Origin: Alphaproteobacteria bacterium
GTDB lineage: Bacteria; Pseudomonadota; Alphaproteobacteria; Rhizobiales; Beijerinckiaceae
Direction: 5' to 3'
DNA: 64,000 nt
Assembly (NCBI GenBank): GCA_016869595.1
Contig: VGDT01000004.1
Location: forward strand, 30,115 to 94,114
The stretch's first letter is position 1, and every line of letters starts with the position of its first letter. Below are positions 8,394 through 17,786 of the stretch, piece after piece. The notes below the pieces were generated by a model that saw only the letters and a program-made list of their open reading frames with translations, searched no databases and was not told the origin of the DNA. A program made the translations under genes and the position numbers.

Positions 8394-9479
8394 ATGACCT
8401 TAGACCGCCTCGCACAAGCGCCGCACGTCGGCATTCCCGGATGTCTCTGGTTCGTGCAGTTTAACGAGGCCGGCGAAGCCGAGCCTGGAACGATTGAAGA
8501 TTTCGAAAACATTGGGGTCCCCCGCGAGGGCTTCTTGTGGCTCCACATGGACCTGGCCGACGTGCGCACGCGCCCGCTGTTGGCGCGAATTGCGGCGCTA
8601 TCCGAAGACGCGCGCGATTCGCTTTGCGATCCCGTCGATCACCAGCATCTCGAATATTCGGAAGGAGTCGTGAGCGGCGCCCTGCTCGATTACGAGCGTG
8701 ACCTCAGCGGGCCGACCTCGCGCACTGATTATATCCGCTTCGCCTCTGGCGCGAGCTTCTTCATCAGCGCGCGGCGCCTGCCGATGGACAGCGTCGAGGC
8801 GACGCACATCGCCGTCAATCGCGGCGTTCGCCTCACGTCGCCGATCCATCTGTTCGAACTGCTGACCGATGCGCTGATCGATGGGCTGGCGCGAAAAGCC
8901 GCCGAACTTGGCGCGGCCTTCGATCGCGTCGAGGACCGCATCATCGACCAGCGCGGCCGCCAAGCGCGGCCCGCGCTCAGCGCCGCGCGGCGCGACGCGG
9001 TGCGTCTCGCGCGCCAGATCAGCGGACTTTCGGCGACGGTGGCGCGACTCGAAACGATCGAGGAGGAGGTCGGCGAAACGCAGGACAATGAGCTGCGCGA
9101 CGCCGCTGCGCGGCTCGTTCAGCACGCTGGCGCGCTGATGCAGGATGTGACGAGCCTTCAAGAGCGCGCCCGTCTCCTGCAAGACGAGCTCAACGCGATC
9201 CTGAGCCTAGAGACCAATGATCGGCTCTACGCGCTGACGGTGACGACGATGCTGTTGCTGCCGGCGACCTTCGTCACCGGTTATTTTGGCATGAACACCA
9301 GAAATCTGCTCTTCGGGGAAACCGACAACGGCACGCTTTACGCGACGATCCTCTGCGTTCTGGCCTCGGCGACAGCGCTTTTTCTGATGCGTCGTTCGGG
9401 GCTCGCCGGCGCGCCCGACAACGACGAGCAGAAGCCCCGCGCGCAGCGCCCGGATCGGCCCGCGGACCGGAATTTTTGA
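8394..9479 (+). CDS. CorA/ZntB-family divalent cation transporter
   Basis: A 361-residue inner-membrane protein of the CorA MIT superfamily. It has a large cytosolic domain rich in charged helices (heptad-like region about 180-280) and two C-terminal membrane segments. The signature GYFGMN ends the first of these, and the second reads YATILCVLASATALFL. The periplasmic loop after GMN is TRNLLFG, unlike the MPEL loop of classical CorA, which fits a ZntB-like zinc or unassigned transporter. The start at ATG 8394 is a choice; a TTG at 8358 is in frame. Confidence 0.85.
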   Translation: MTLDRLAQAPHVGIPGCLWFVQFNEAGEAEPGTIEDFENIGVPREGFLWLHMDLADVRTRPLLARIAALSEDARDSLCDPVDHQHLEYSEGVVSGALLDYERDLSGPTSRTDYIRFASGASFFISARRLPMDSVEATHIAVNRGVRLTSPIHLFELLTDALIDGLARKAAELGAAFDRVEDRIIDQRGRQARPALSAARRDAVRLARQISGLSATVARLETIEEEVGETQDNELRDAAARLVQHAGALMQDVTSLQERARLLQDELNAILSLETNDRLYALTVTTMLLLPATFVTGYFGMNTRNLLFGETDNGTLYATILCVLASATALFLMRRSGLAGAPDNDEQKPRAQRPDRPADRNF

Positions 9480-9496
9480 CGTCGGCTGCGCCGAGC

Positions 9497-11827
9497 TTAC
9501 CGAGCGTCGCGAGCGTAAAGATGGCGTTGAAATCCGACAAACGCCTCGCGGATTGTCGTTGTCCCACCGAGCGCCGCCGCCGCTTCATTCGTCGAACCAT
9601 ATTTTAGCTGAACCAGCGCGCCGAGCTTTTCCTGATCTAGTTCTTCCTCGCCGTCCTTCACATATTTACCCAGCACGAAGTCGAGAAAGGCTTGGAGCTT
9701 TTCGTCATATTCGGTAGCGATGCGCGCCTTCCCGGCCGCCGCGCGCTCCTCGCGCGTTATTGGCGTCAGCGCGAATCCGACATATGCCAGAACGTCGAAA
9801 AGATCGCTTCTCTCGGCGTTGATGATCGACCGGATCTCGGAAAGCGGTTCGTGGCCAAAACCTTTGGTCGAGAGCCCCTCCAGCAATGCCTTACGCGTAT
9901 CCGGCCGGCTCCAGATGTTGCGTAGCTCGTCTTCGTCTTTGAAAAAGGCGGGGAGCTCGCCGAACAAACTTTCCACGAACTGCGCGGCGGAGACGGGTCT
10001 CCCATCAGCGCTCCAGAAACTCGTCGCGACCATATGCTGAATCGTGCGCTCCTTGCCGTCGGCGAGCTTGATCACGAGCTTCTTCGGTCGCGGCTCCTCC
10101 TCCTCTGGCGTGTAAGGCGTCTGCGCATTGTCCTCCATGCCGTCCGGCCGCGGCGCCGGCGCCGGCTCTTCCGGCTCCAGTGGTTCGCCGTCCCATTCGG
10201 GATCGTTGAAGAGCTGATGCGCCCGCACGAAGTCGTAGATTGTGAAATAGTCCTTGCCGTCGTAAAGCCGCGTGCCACGCCCGATGATCTGCTTGAACTC
10301 GATCATAGAATTGATGGAACGCATCAGCACGATATTGCGCACATTGCGCGCGTCGACTCCGGTCGAAAGTTTCTGCGATGTCGTCAGAATCGTCGGAATG
10401 GTCTTTTCATTGTCGCGAAAAGCCTTCAGCCAGGTCTCGCCGATCTCGCCATCATTCGCGGTCACCCGCTCACAATAATGCGGGTCCGTGCTCCACTTCA
10501 TCTGATTGACGAGATCGCGCACGGCGAGAGCATGCGTCTGCGTCGCGCAAAAGACCAGTGTCTTCTCGCGCTGGTCGATCATGTCCATGAAGAGTTTCAC
10601 GCGATATTTCTCGCGTGCTTCGATTTCGATCAGGCGGTTGAAGTCGGGCTCCGTATAGCGCTTGCCTTCTTCGACTTCGCCTTCGATTACGTCGTCATCT
10701 GGCGTATAGACATAATCGTCTATCGTCGTCGCGATCTGCTTTACCTTGAACGGCGTCAGAAAACCGTCGTTGATCCCCTCTTTCAGCGAATAGACGTAAA
10801 CCGGCTCGCCGAAATAGGCGTAGGTGTCGGCGTTCCATCTGCGTTTGGGCGTCGCGGTCAAGCCGATCTGCAGCGCCGGCGCGAAATATTCGAGAATGCG
10901 GCGCCATTCGCTTTCATCCTTGGCGCCGCCGCGATGGCATTCGTCGATGAAGATACAGTCGAAATAGTCTGGCGGATATTCGCCGAAATAGGGCGCCGGA
11001 TCGCCGCTGGCGTCGCGCCCGGACATGAAGGTCTGGAAGATCGTGAAGAACACCGCGCCGTTTTTCGGTACGGCGCCCTTCTTCGCGATGTCGCCCGGCT
11101 TGATGCGAATGAGCGCCTTCTCCTCGAATGAGGCGAAGGAGTTGAAGTCGTTATAGGCCTGATCCGCAAGCGTATTGCGGTCGGCGAGAAAGAGAATGCG
11201 CGGCCGGCGCGTCGGCTCGTCCGTCAGGTTCCATTTCGCCTCGAAGAGCCGCCAGGCTATCTGAAAGGCTATGGCCGTCTTGCCCGTGCCGGTCGCAAGC
11301 GTCAGCAGCACGCGGCGTCCGCCGTCGGCGACGCGCGAGAGCGCGTTATTAACGGCGTTCGCCTGATAATAGCGGAGGCTCCAGTCACCGCCCTTTTCGA
11401 CGAAGGGAACTTCCGTTAAGCGGTCTCGCCATAAATTCTGTTTCGGAAAGGCGAGCGCCCACAGCTCTTCCGGCGTCGGCCAGGCGGAAAGATAGCCTTC
11501 CGCGCCAGTCTGCATGTCGATGCGATAGATGCCCGCGCCATTTGTCGAAAAGGCGAAGCGCGCCTGCAGCTTCTCGGCGTATTGCTTCGCCTGGCCGACG
11601 CCTTCCGTGTCGGGGAGGCTGCGCTTCTTGGCCTCGATGACGGCTAGTTTCGTATTGCGATAGATCAGCACATAATCGGCGATCTCGGGCTTGGCCCGCC
11701 GTCCCGCGCCTTCAAGCCGCCCAAGCGTGATGACCTCGCGCCGCACGCGGCTCGCTTCGACCACGCCCCATCCCGCTTCTTTCAGCCTGGGGTCGATAAG
11801 TTCGGCGCGCGTATCGGCTTCATTCAT
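9497..11827 (-). CDS. hsdR: Type I restriction endonuclease subunit R (EcoEI-like)
   Basis: The 776-residue motor and nuclease subunit of a type I restriction system. The N-terminal HSDR_N nuclease region has IADYVLIY and VIEAKK. The SF2 helicase part has ATGTGKT (Walker A), FIDECHRGG (DECH) and LTATPKR, then ILTTSQKLSTGVD and the motif VI-like IIGRGTRLYDG. A C-terminal domain of EcoEI type follows, with a proline- and glutamate-rich linker before it. I chose the ATG at 11827; upstream extension would run into the palindromic repeat at 11850-12027. It is the last gene of hsdM-hsdS-hsdR. Confidence 0.94.
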   Translation of the reverse strand: MNEADTRAELIDPRLKEAGWGVVEASRVRREVITLGRLEGAGRRAKPEIADYVLIYRNTKLAVIEAKKRSLPDTEGVGQAKQYAEKLQARFAFSTNGAGIYRIDMQTGAEGYLSAWPTPEELWALAFPKQNLWRDRLTEVPFVEKGGDWSLRYYQANAVNNALSRVADGGRRVLLTLATGTGKTAIAFQIAWRLFEAKWNLTDEPTRRPRILFLADRNTLADQAYNDFNSFASFEEKALIRIKPGDIAKKGAVPKNGAVFFTIFQTFMSGRDASGDPAPYFGEYPPDYFDCIFIDECHRGGAKDESEWRRILEYFAPALQIGLTATPKRRWNADTYAYFGEPVYVYSLKEGINDGFLTPFKVKQIATTIDDYVYTPDDDVIEGEVEEGKRYTEPDFNRLIEIEAREKYRVKLFMDMIDQREKTLVFCATQTHALAVRDLVNQMKWSTDPHYCERVTANDGEIGETWLKAFRDNEKTIPTILTTSQKLSTGVDARNVRNIVLMRSINSMIEFKQIIGRGTRLYDGKDYFTIYDFVRAHQLFNDPEWDGEPLEPEEPAPAPRPDGMEDNAQTPYTPEEEEPRPKKLVIKLADGKERTIQHMVATSFWSADGRPVSAAQFVESLFGELPAFFKDEDELRNIWSRPDTRKALLEGLSTKGFGHEPLSEIRSIINAERSDLFDVLAYVGFALTPITREERAAAGKARIATEYDEKLQAFLDFVLGKYVKDGEEELDQEKLGALVQLKYGSTNEAAAALGGTTTIREAFVGFQRHLYARDAR

Positions 11828-11849
11828 GTCAGGCCGCCTCCGCGCCGAC

Positions 11850-12027
11850 ACCCTCTCCCCAAGGGAGAGGGTGGACGCCAAGGCGCGTCGAAGACGCCTT
11901 GTGGCGGCCGGGTGAGGGGAAAGCGCCTTTGCAATTGATCCGCAGGCGCCAATGCTGCGCGAAACGAGCCGCATGGTTACCCCTGACCCCGGACCTTCGG
12001 TCCGACCCTCTCCCTATGGGAGAGGGT
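11850..12027. repeat. Composite palindromic intergenic repeat inside the hsd operon
   Basis: Two hairpins with identical 10-bp arms, ACCCTCTCCC and GGGAGAGGGT, lie at 11850-11872 (loop CAA) and 12005-12027 (loop TAT). Between them are further inverted repeats, AAGGCG/CGCCTT near 11879 and CGGACC-TTC-GGTCCG near 11990. This is typical of dispersed REP-like elements. It fills the spacer between hsdS and hsdR and may weaken or stabilise the downstream message. Confidence 0.75.
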
Positions 12028-12046
12028 GAGCGCGGCGCCGGCGTGC

Positions 12047-13291
12047 TCATGCGGCGACCGCCGCCACGGCGGTGAGTTCGCCGGCAAAGGCCTTTTGCAG
12101 GATGGATTGTTTGAGTTCGTCGATGGCGGCGAGTTTTTGTTCGTACAGCGATGTGAGTCTTTGGGACTCGGATCGGATGTCGTTGATGCGCGCGACAATG
12201 AACTCTTGCTGCGAACGCGGAGGCAAAGGAATCGTAAGTCTCGACAGCGTCGTCTGATTCAAGCTCTTGATATTGGTTCCGATACCGCCAGACACCATCG
12301 CTCTCCGCGCATTTCCGGATTTGAGAAACCAGCAGATAAACTGGGGATTAATCGCTTTGGTTGAGTTCAACCTTGCGCGTATCGTGAATCCGGAATGAGT
12401 CACGCGTTCAGACACGGAACCGATTAATAGTGTCCGCCCAATCAGTTCGACGTTGCCGTTTGATCGCACGAATAGAATGTCTCCTTCATTCAGGAGGTCC
12501 GTTTCGGCAAGGGAACCGCTCACAGTCGCGGACTGAAGCTCGCCCAAAGACGCCCAAAAATCATTCTGGAAGTCGGCAACACCGACGACCTTGATCGACT
12601 CGCCACGGCTTGCCTTGGTGTAGTTGATACCATTTCGGAAAGTCGCCAATTCTCCAAGAGCGCATTCTGACCAAAGCTCGTCACGCTCTGCAAATACTGC
12701 GTTGAGAAAGCTCTCAAACAACTCCTGCGCGTTTTGCAGGTTCTTTTCGGTGTTGGCGCGCATGGCCTCCAGACCCGCAAAGGCCTCGTCCAGAATGGAC
12801 ACAGTCCGCCGCTGTTCGGTGAGCGGGGGAACAGGGATAAGTATTTCACCCAATTTGCTACGGCTGATACGTTTCCGAGTCGTGCCGGTGGTCTCCTTGT
12901 CAACGTTGCTCAAATATGGCTTCGACTGTGAATAGTAATTGAAAAAACTTGGAATCATCTGCGCTGGATTGAATCGCATGATAGTGCAATCAACCGCAGT
13001 AATCATCCGCTCGCCAATCATCGGGATGATGCAGCTCCGTCCAACAGGATCGGGCAGTCTGGAGATGAGGCAATCGCCTTCGAAAATTTCATTGCAGCGA
13101 AGGCGATCGAATGTTGCCGCCGAAATATAGCGAGCCTTTTCGGCGCGATCCTTGAACACACCCGCGCCGACGTTACCCGTCTGAATAAGACGAATACCGC
13201 TCTCCGACTGATCTTTCGTTTCGATCCAATCGCCGTCAGCAAAAACCTTGCACAAGGCGGCTAGCGGTTGCGCTTCCCACCCCGCCTTCAC
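12047..13291 (-). CDS. hsdS: Type I restriction-modification specificity subunit S
   Basis: A 414-residue DNA-recognition subunit with two target-recognition domains, about residues 1-150 and 205-360. Each is followed by a conserved helical spacer: EILIPVPPLTEQRRTVSILDEA and RLTIPLPPRSQQEFIVARI. The duplication is normal for HsdS and each half reads part of a bipartite target, which cannot be predicted here. The protein ends in an Ala/Val tail (AVAAVAA). Its start overlaps the hsdM stop by 4 bp, so expression is coupled to the methylase. Confidence 0.93.
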   Translation of the reverse strand: MKAGWEAQPLAALCKVFADGDWIETKDQSESGIRLIQTGNVGAGVFKDRAEKARYISAATFDRLRCNEIFEGDCLISRLPDPVGRSCIIPMIGERMITAVDCTIMRFNPAQMIPSFFNYYSQSKPYLSNVDKETTGTTRKRISRSKLGEILIPVPPLTEQRRTVSILDEAFAGLEAMRANTEKNLQNAQELFESFLNAVFAERDELWSECALGELATFRNGINYTKASRGESIKVVGVADFQNDFWASLGELQSATVSGSLAETDLLNEGDILFVRSNGNVELIGRTLLIGSVSERVTHSGFTIRARLNSTKAINPQFICWFLKSGNARRAMVSGGIGTNIKSLNQTTLSRLTIPLPPRSQQEFIVARINDIRSESQRLTSLYEQKLAAIDELKQSILQKAFAGELTAVAAVAA

Positions 13292-14742
13292 AACAGCCCC
13301 CTAATACCGGCCAGCACCTCCGCCGCCTGGGCGTCGAGCGCGGCGATTTCGACCATGATCTCCTGCGGGCTGCGATAGGCGACCTCCTCGACGCCATTCG
13401 GATTCTTCACCGAAAGATCGTAAGTCTCCTTATCGATGTCGACGATGTCGACGCTCCAGCTCTTTTCCGTCTCGGCGAAGGTCGCCTGCAATTCGACGAA
13501 CTCCTTCATGTCCTCGTCATTGAGCGCATTCGTCTTGCCGAGACTCCTGCCCGGATCGAGTCTGTAGAACCACACGCGCCGCGTCGGAGCGCCCTTTTCG
13601 AAGAGCAGCACCACCGTCTTGACGCCCGCGCCCTGAAATGTGCCCTGCGGCATGTCGAGCACCGTGTGGAGATTGCAGCTCTTCAAGAGTTCGCGGCGTA
13701 GCGCAACGCTGGCGTTGTCGCTGTTCGAAAGAAACGTGTTCTTGATGATGACGGCGGCGCGGCCGCCGGCGCGCAGCGTCTTGATGAAGTGCTGCAGAAA
13801 GAGAAAGGCGGTCTCGCCGGTCCTGATCTCGAAATTCTGCTGGACCTCGCTGCGCTCCTTACCGCCGAAGGGCGGATTGGCGAGAATGACGTCGAAGCGA
13901 TCCTTCTCCTGCAGGTCGCTGACATTCTCGGAAAGGGTATTGGTGTGGACGATATTGGGGGCGTCTATGCCATGCAGGATCATGTTCATGATGCCAAGAC
14001 AATAAGCGAGGCTCTTCTTCTCCTTGCCGAAAAAGGTGCGGCTCTGGAGCGTCTCTAGGTCTTTCGTCGAGAGAGTTTTCTGCTTGCGCAGATAATCGAA
14101 GCTTTCGCAGAGAAAGCCCGCCGAGCCGCAGGCGCCGTCATAGATGCGCTCGCCGATTCGGGGCTTGATGACGCGGATCATCGCGCGAATGAGCGGACGC
14201 GGCGTGTAATATTCCCCGCCGTTGCGCCCCGCGTTTCCCATATTCCTGATCTTCGCTTCATAGAGGTGGGAAAGCTCGTGCTTCTCCGCCTGCGTCTGAA
14301 AGCGAAGCTCGTCGACGAGCTCCAGCGCGTCGCGCAGCGAATAGCCGCTGCGGAATTTGTTTTTGATCTCGCCGAAAATCTCGCCGATCTTGTATTCGAT
14401 CGTGTCGGGCCGCTCGGCGCGCGCCTTGAAGCCGTGGAGATAAGGAAAAAGGTCCTTGTCGACGAAGTCGATGAGGTCGGGACCGGTCAGCGCCTTGTTG
14501 TGGTCGAAGGCGCCGTCTTTGGTCTTGGGGGCGGCCCAGGCCGACCAGCGGTGCGGCGGGTCGATGATGTAACTGTGGGGTTTGCCCTTAAGTTGGGCCT
14601 GCCCCTTCCGTTCCTCCTCCAGATCGTCGAGATATTTCAGGAAGAGTATCCAGGAGGTCTGCTCGGTATAGTCGAGCTCCGTAGTGCAGCCCGCCTCCTT
14701 CCACAAAACGTCGTCGATATTCTTAAATGTCTGTTCGAACAT
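13288..14742 (-). CDS. hsdM: Type I restriction-modification DNA methyltransferase subunit M
   Basis: A 484-residue N6-adenine methyltransferase. The helical N-terminal HsdM domain (MFEQTFKNIDDVLWK onward) is followed by the SAM-binding segment YDGACGSAGFL (about residue 205) and the catalytic motif IV NPPFGG (about residue 297). The start at 14742 matches the conserved HsdM N-terminus; in-frame codons upstream reach towards prfB but lack similarity. It is the first gene of the minus-strand operon and is divergent from prfB, so its promoter lies in the 154-bp gap. Confidence 0.94.
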   Translation of the reverse strand: MFEQTFKNIDDVLWKEAGCTTELDYTEQTSWILFLKYLDDLEEERKGQAQLKGKPHSYIIDPPHRWSAWAAPKTKDGAFDHNKALTGPDLIDFVDKDLFPYLHGFKARAERPDTIEYKIGEIFGEIKNKFRSGYSLRDALELVDELRFQTQAEKHELSHLYEAKIRNMGNAGRNGGEYYTPRPLIRAMIRVIKPRIGERIYDGACGSAGFLCESFDYLRKQKTLSTKDLETLQSRTFFGKEKKSLAYCLGIMNMILHGIDAPNIVHTNTLSENVSDLQEKDRFDVILANPPFGGKERSEVQQNFEIRTGETAFLFLQHFIKTLRAGGRAAVIIKNTFLSNSDNASVALRRELLKSCNLHTVLDMPQGTFQGAGVKTVVLLFEKGAPTRRVWFYRLDPGRSLGKTNALNDEDMKEFVELQATFAETEKSWSVDIVDIDKETYDLSVKNPNGVEEVAYRSPQEIMVEIAALDAQAAEVLAGIRGLL

Positions 14743-14896
14743 TTTCCCGGCCACAACGGTTCCGCGCGGCGGCGCAATCGCCGACAGGGCCGCGAGCATA
14801 AGCGATGGCCGGGCAGGGGCGAAACTCCCTTTACTCCGCCGTCTGCCGCCCCTAAGTTCCGCGCCAAATGACAGGGGCTATCCCAGAAGGAAGATC

Positions 14897-16028
14897 ATGC
14901 GCGCCGAACCGCTAGCGCTGAAAGCCGACATCGAGCAGTCCATCGGACTGCTGAGGAGGCATCTTTGACGTCGATACGTCTCAACGGCGCCTTGCCGAAC
15001 TGAACGTCCGGGCTGAAGACCCCGAACTCTGGAACGACCCGGAAGCCGCGCAGAAGGTTATGCGCGAGCGCACTCAGCTCGAAGAGCAGATTGGCGCTCT
15101 CTCGGGCCTCGAACGCGAGCTCGATGACGCGCTGACGCTCGTCGAGCTCGGCGAGTCCGAGGACGACGCACAAACTGAAAAGGAAGGCGTCGAAGCCCTC
15201 AAAGGCTTGCTGAAGCAAGCGCGCGCCCGCCAGATCGAAGCGCTTTTTTCCGGCGAAGCGGACGCCAACGACACCTTTATCGAGGTTCATTCGGGCGCCG
15301 GCGGCACCGAGAGCCAGGATTGGGCGCGCATGCTTTTCCGCATGTACGCCCGCTGGGGCGAGCGTCACAAATTCAAGGTCGAAGTCATCGAGGAGACGCC
15401 GGGCGAAGAGGCCGGCATCAAATCGGGCACCATTCTGGTTAAAGGCCATAACGCCCATGGCTGGGCCAAGACCGAATCTGGCGTACATCGCCTCGTGCGC
15501 ATCTCGCCTTTTGATTCCAACGCGCGGCGCCACACCAGCTTCGCCTCCGTGTGGGTCTATCCGGTTGTCGACGACCGGATCGAGGTGAACGTCAGTGAAT
15601 CCGACTGCCGTATAGACACGTATCGATCGTCAGGCGCCGGCGGACAGCACGTTAATACGACGGATTCCGCGATTCGCATCACCCATCTTCCGACTGGCAT
15701 CGTCGTCGCCTGTCAGGCCGAGCGCTCGCAGCACAAGAACCGAGCGACCGCTTGGAACATGCTGCGCGCCCGGCTCTATGAACTTGAGATCGAAAAGCGC
15801 GAGGCCGAGGCCAATAAGGTGGCGGCATCGAAGACTGACATCGGCTGGGGCCATCAGATCCGCAGCTATGTGCTGCAGCCCTATCAGCTGGTGAAGGATC
15901 TGCGCACCGGCTTCACCTCGGGGACGCCTTCGGAGGTTCTCGACGGCGAACTCGACGATTTCATGCAGGCCTCACTGGCGCAGCGTATATACGGCGGCGG
16001 CCCAGAAAAGGTCGAGGACGTCGAATAG
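14897..16028 (+). CDS. prfB: Peptide chain release factor 2 with programmed +1 frameshift
   Basis: RF2 terminates translation at UGA and UAA. The first 23 codons start at ATG 14897 and end at an in-frame TGA (14966-14968). The slippery CTT-TGA-C is preceded by AGGAGG (14954-14959), the classic autoregulatory site: when RF2 is scarce the ribosome shifts +1 and continues from GAC at 14967. The joined product is 376 residues, the normal RF2 length. The catalytic GGQ lies in SGAGGQHVNTTDSA (codons at about 15630-15671). It is a single functional gene, not two ORFs or a pseudogene. Confidence 0.96.
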
Positions 16029-16032
16029 GCGC

Positions 16033-16425
16033 TCACGCCCATTTCTCGACGGTAAGGCCCGGAATATCGTCGAAATCCTCGGTATTCGCCGCGACGATCG
16101 TCAAACCGAGGTCAAGCGCCTGCGCGGCGATCATGCGATCGAGCGTGCGCCGGCGCTTGGGGTCAACTTTCCGAAGCAGCGCGCCATAGGCGTCGGCCGC
16201 GGCGCGGTCGAAGGGCAGCACATCTAAATTCTCGGCGAGGAGCGCGACATTCTCGGCGAGCCGTTCATCGCTCTGGGCGGCGACAACCCCGGCCAGCGTT
16301 TCGGCGAGGCTGATCGCCGAAATCGCCGCGTCGCCAGTCTCGAGCGCCGAGAGCCGATCGAGCACGCCGGGAAAGCCTCGCGCCGCGGCGATGACGACAT
16401 TGGTGTCGAGGAGGTAGCGCGCCAT
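16033..16425 (-). CDS. vapC: PIN-domain ribonuclease toxin VapC
   Basis: A 130-residue PIN-domain protein. The acidic active-site residues are visible: D7 in LLDTNVV, E42 in SLAETLAG, D99 in RTLDRMIAAQA and D117-D120 near the end. VapC toxins cleave tRNA or rRNA when freed from VapB. It follows vapB by 3 bp on the minus strand and converges on prfB with a 4-bp gap. Confidence 0.9.
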   Translation of the reverse strand: MARYLLDTNVVIAAARGFPGVLDRLSALETGDAAISAISLAETLAGVVAAQSDERLAENVALLAENLDVLPFDRAAADAYGALLRKVDPKRRRTLDRMIAAQALDLGLTIVAANTEDFDDIPGLTVEKWA

Positions 16426-16428
16426 GCG

Positions 16429-16665
16429 CTAGAGCGCTTCAAAGAGCCGCTTCGGCGGCTTGAACTCGGGCCGCGCCATCGGCGCGGGAAGCGGCGTTGC
16501 TTTCAGCCGCGTCACGAGGTCCGCCATAGTGAGCCGTAGCGGCGTCACCACGAGACTCCCGCCCTGGCGCCGCACGACGACCTCGGCGCCTTCATCGAAA
16601 GCGATGTCGCGCGGAATTCTAACAGCAAGACTGTTGCCGGATTTGAAGATTCGAGTCGCGCTCAT
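16429..16665 (-). CDS. vapB: AbrB/SpoVT-family antitoxin VapB
   Basis: A 78-residue antitoxin. The N-terminal AbrB-like DNA-binding fold reads IFKSGNSLAVRIPRD, followed by EGAEVVVRRQGGSLVVTP; the C-terminal tail, rich in Pro and Lys (PEFKPPKRLFEAL), is the part expected to wrap VapC. It is the first gene of the pair and probably autorepresses from the gap at 16666-16720. Confidence 0.88.
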   Translation of the reverse strand: MSATRIFKSGNSLAVRIPRDIAFDEGAEVVVRRQGGSLVVTPLRLTMADLVTRLKATPLPAPMARPEFKPPKRLFEAL

Positions 16666-16866
16666 GATGCGAGCGTGACAGCCGTTCCATCATGCGTCAA
16701 TCTCTGTATATATTTTTCCACTGCGCGCGTCGCGCGCGCTCTGGATCATCCGACGCCTGTGATCCGATTGTCCAAGCGCTGGGCCATCGCAAAACGCCCG
16801 AGAGTGAGGGGCGCGCGACTTGATCCGCGCTTGTGGCGCATGCTATTTGCGGCGTCCCAAGGCTGC

Positions 16867-16956
16867 GGAGAGGTGGCTGAGTGGTTGAAAGCACCGCACT
16901 CGAAATGCGGCATACGGGCAACTGTATCGGGGGTTCGAATCCCTCCCTCTCCGCCA
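16867..16956 (+). tRNA. tRNA-Ser (anticodon CGA)
   Basis: A complete 90-nt class II tRNA. The acceptor stem GGAGAGG pairs with CCTCTCC and CCA is encoded. The anticodon stem CCGCA/TGCGG holds the loop CTCGAAA with anticodon CGA, which reads UCG. A long variable arm (CATACGGGC...TATCGGG) is as expected for serine, and the T loop is GGTTCGAATCC. The stretch behind it looks accessory, so it may have served as an integration site. Confidence 0.97.
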
Positions 16957-17132
16957 ACGTAGCTTCATAGCTTATTGAAAATACAGCAAAATTCTATTTT
17001 ATCCCGTCACGGGTCTTACAATTGGCCTTACAATCGAGCGGCGCTTGAGATGGATTTGAGCGGACAATCGCGGCTGCAGGTCGAGAATTTCGATGGATCG
17101 GCTCGTCCTGCGCACCATTCGATGACGAGCAG
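16957..17132. other. AT-richer stretch behind tRNA-Ser
   Basis: No gene is visible. The first 90 bp are clearly more AT-rich than the surroundings and contain a direct repeat CTTACAAT (about 17017 and 17029). This resembles the remnant of an integration junction, but no integrase gene or duplicated tRNA end was found. Confidence 0.3.
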
Positions 17133-17351
17133 CTAGGCTTTCCTGACGAACTCCGTACGCAGCACGAGCCCTTTTACTTTCTCAGCGCGGCAATCGATTT
17201 GGGCCGGATCATCCGTGAGTCGGATATTTTTGATCAAGGTCCCGCGTTTTAAGACGACGGATGAGCCCTTAACCTTCAGGTCCCTTATTAAGGTCACGGA
17301 ATCGCCGTCCATGAGTTCTGTGCCATTGTTGTCTTTCACAACTACCGTCAT
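17133..17351 (-). CDS. PhnA/YjdM-like C-terminal domain protein
   Basis: A 72-residue protein matching the C-terminal domain of PhnA (YjdM): VVVKDNNGTELMDGDSV, then LIRDLKVKGSS and VLKRGTLIKNIRL. The N-terminal zinc ribbon of full-length PhnA is absent, but one-domain versions are common. Despite the old name, a role in phosphonate breakdown is not shown. The start at 17351 is preceded by GGAG at a proper distance; an ATG 7 codons upstream lacks this. It stands alone on the minus strand behind the tRNA. Confidence 0.8.
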   Translation of the reverse strand: MTVVVKDNNGTELMDGDSVTLIRDLKVKGSSVVLKRGTLIKNIRLTDDPAQIDCRAEKVKGLVLRTEFVRKA

Positions 17352-17372
17352 CAGGCGCTCCACGCGTTCCAT

Positions 17373-17786
17373 AGCTGATAATGCGTATCGTTATATTCGC
17401 CGAGTAGCCCGTCTGCATATCCCCGGCTATAATTCGCTCATTCCGAGGCCAATTGGCCATCCGCTTCGGGGCGTCGCCCGGTCTTGCCGACGCCTTTGAT
17501 GCGCTTCGCCGCTCTGCAATTGATTGGCGGCATAGAGCACATTCGATCGCGCTACGCATCCGCCGCCAATAGTCATTGCAATCTATGCTCCAAGAGGTCG
17601 GGCTAGTTGTCTGGGCATTCGTAATAAGGCTCGCAGTCGGGCTGCGGTTGTCGAAGGTTAGGGACAGGCGGGGGCCACTTGCCTTCACAATGGCGCGCTC
17701 AATCTATCGGGGCTAGATCGGCGGCGCAGAACAATAGCTTAAGCAGTGTTTGGCGCTTGCCGCGCGTATAGATCAAGGAGCCGAAC
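17373..17786. other. Intergenic stretch without a supported gene
   Basis: About 410 bp. Open frames on the minus strand here have no recognisable domain and no ribosome-binding site, so none is called. The right end presumably carries the promoter of the small secreted protein at 17787. Confidence 0.4.

Noticed and set aside
10034..11131. 365-codon open frame antisense to hsdR.
   Set aside because: It mirrors the codon pattern of hsdR, has no domain, and is a shadow frame of GC-rich coding DNA.
14897..14968. prfB read as a pseudogene with a premature stop.
   Set aside because: The TGA sits in the canonical RF2 frameshift signal with AGGAGG upstream.
16867..17132. An attL-type duplication of the tRNA-Ser 3' end.
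   Set aside because: I found no second copy of the tRNA 3' sequence in the window.
17269..17688. A 139-residue minus-strand frame overlapping the PhnA-like gene.
   Set aside because: It conflicts with the PhnA-like frame, which has clear family motifs, and shows no domain of its own.
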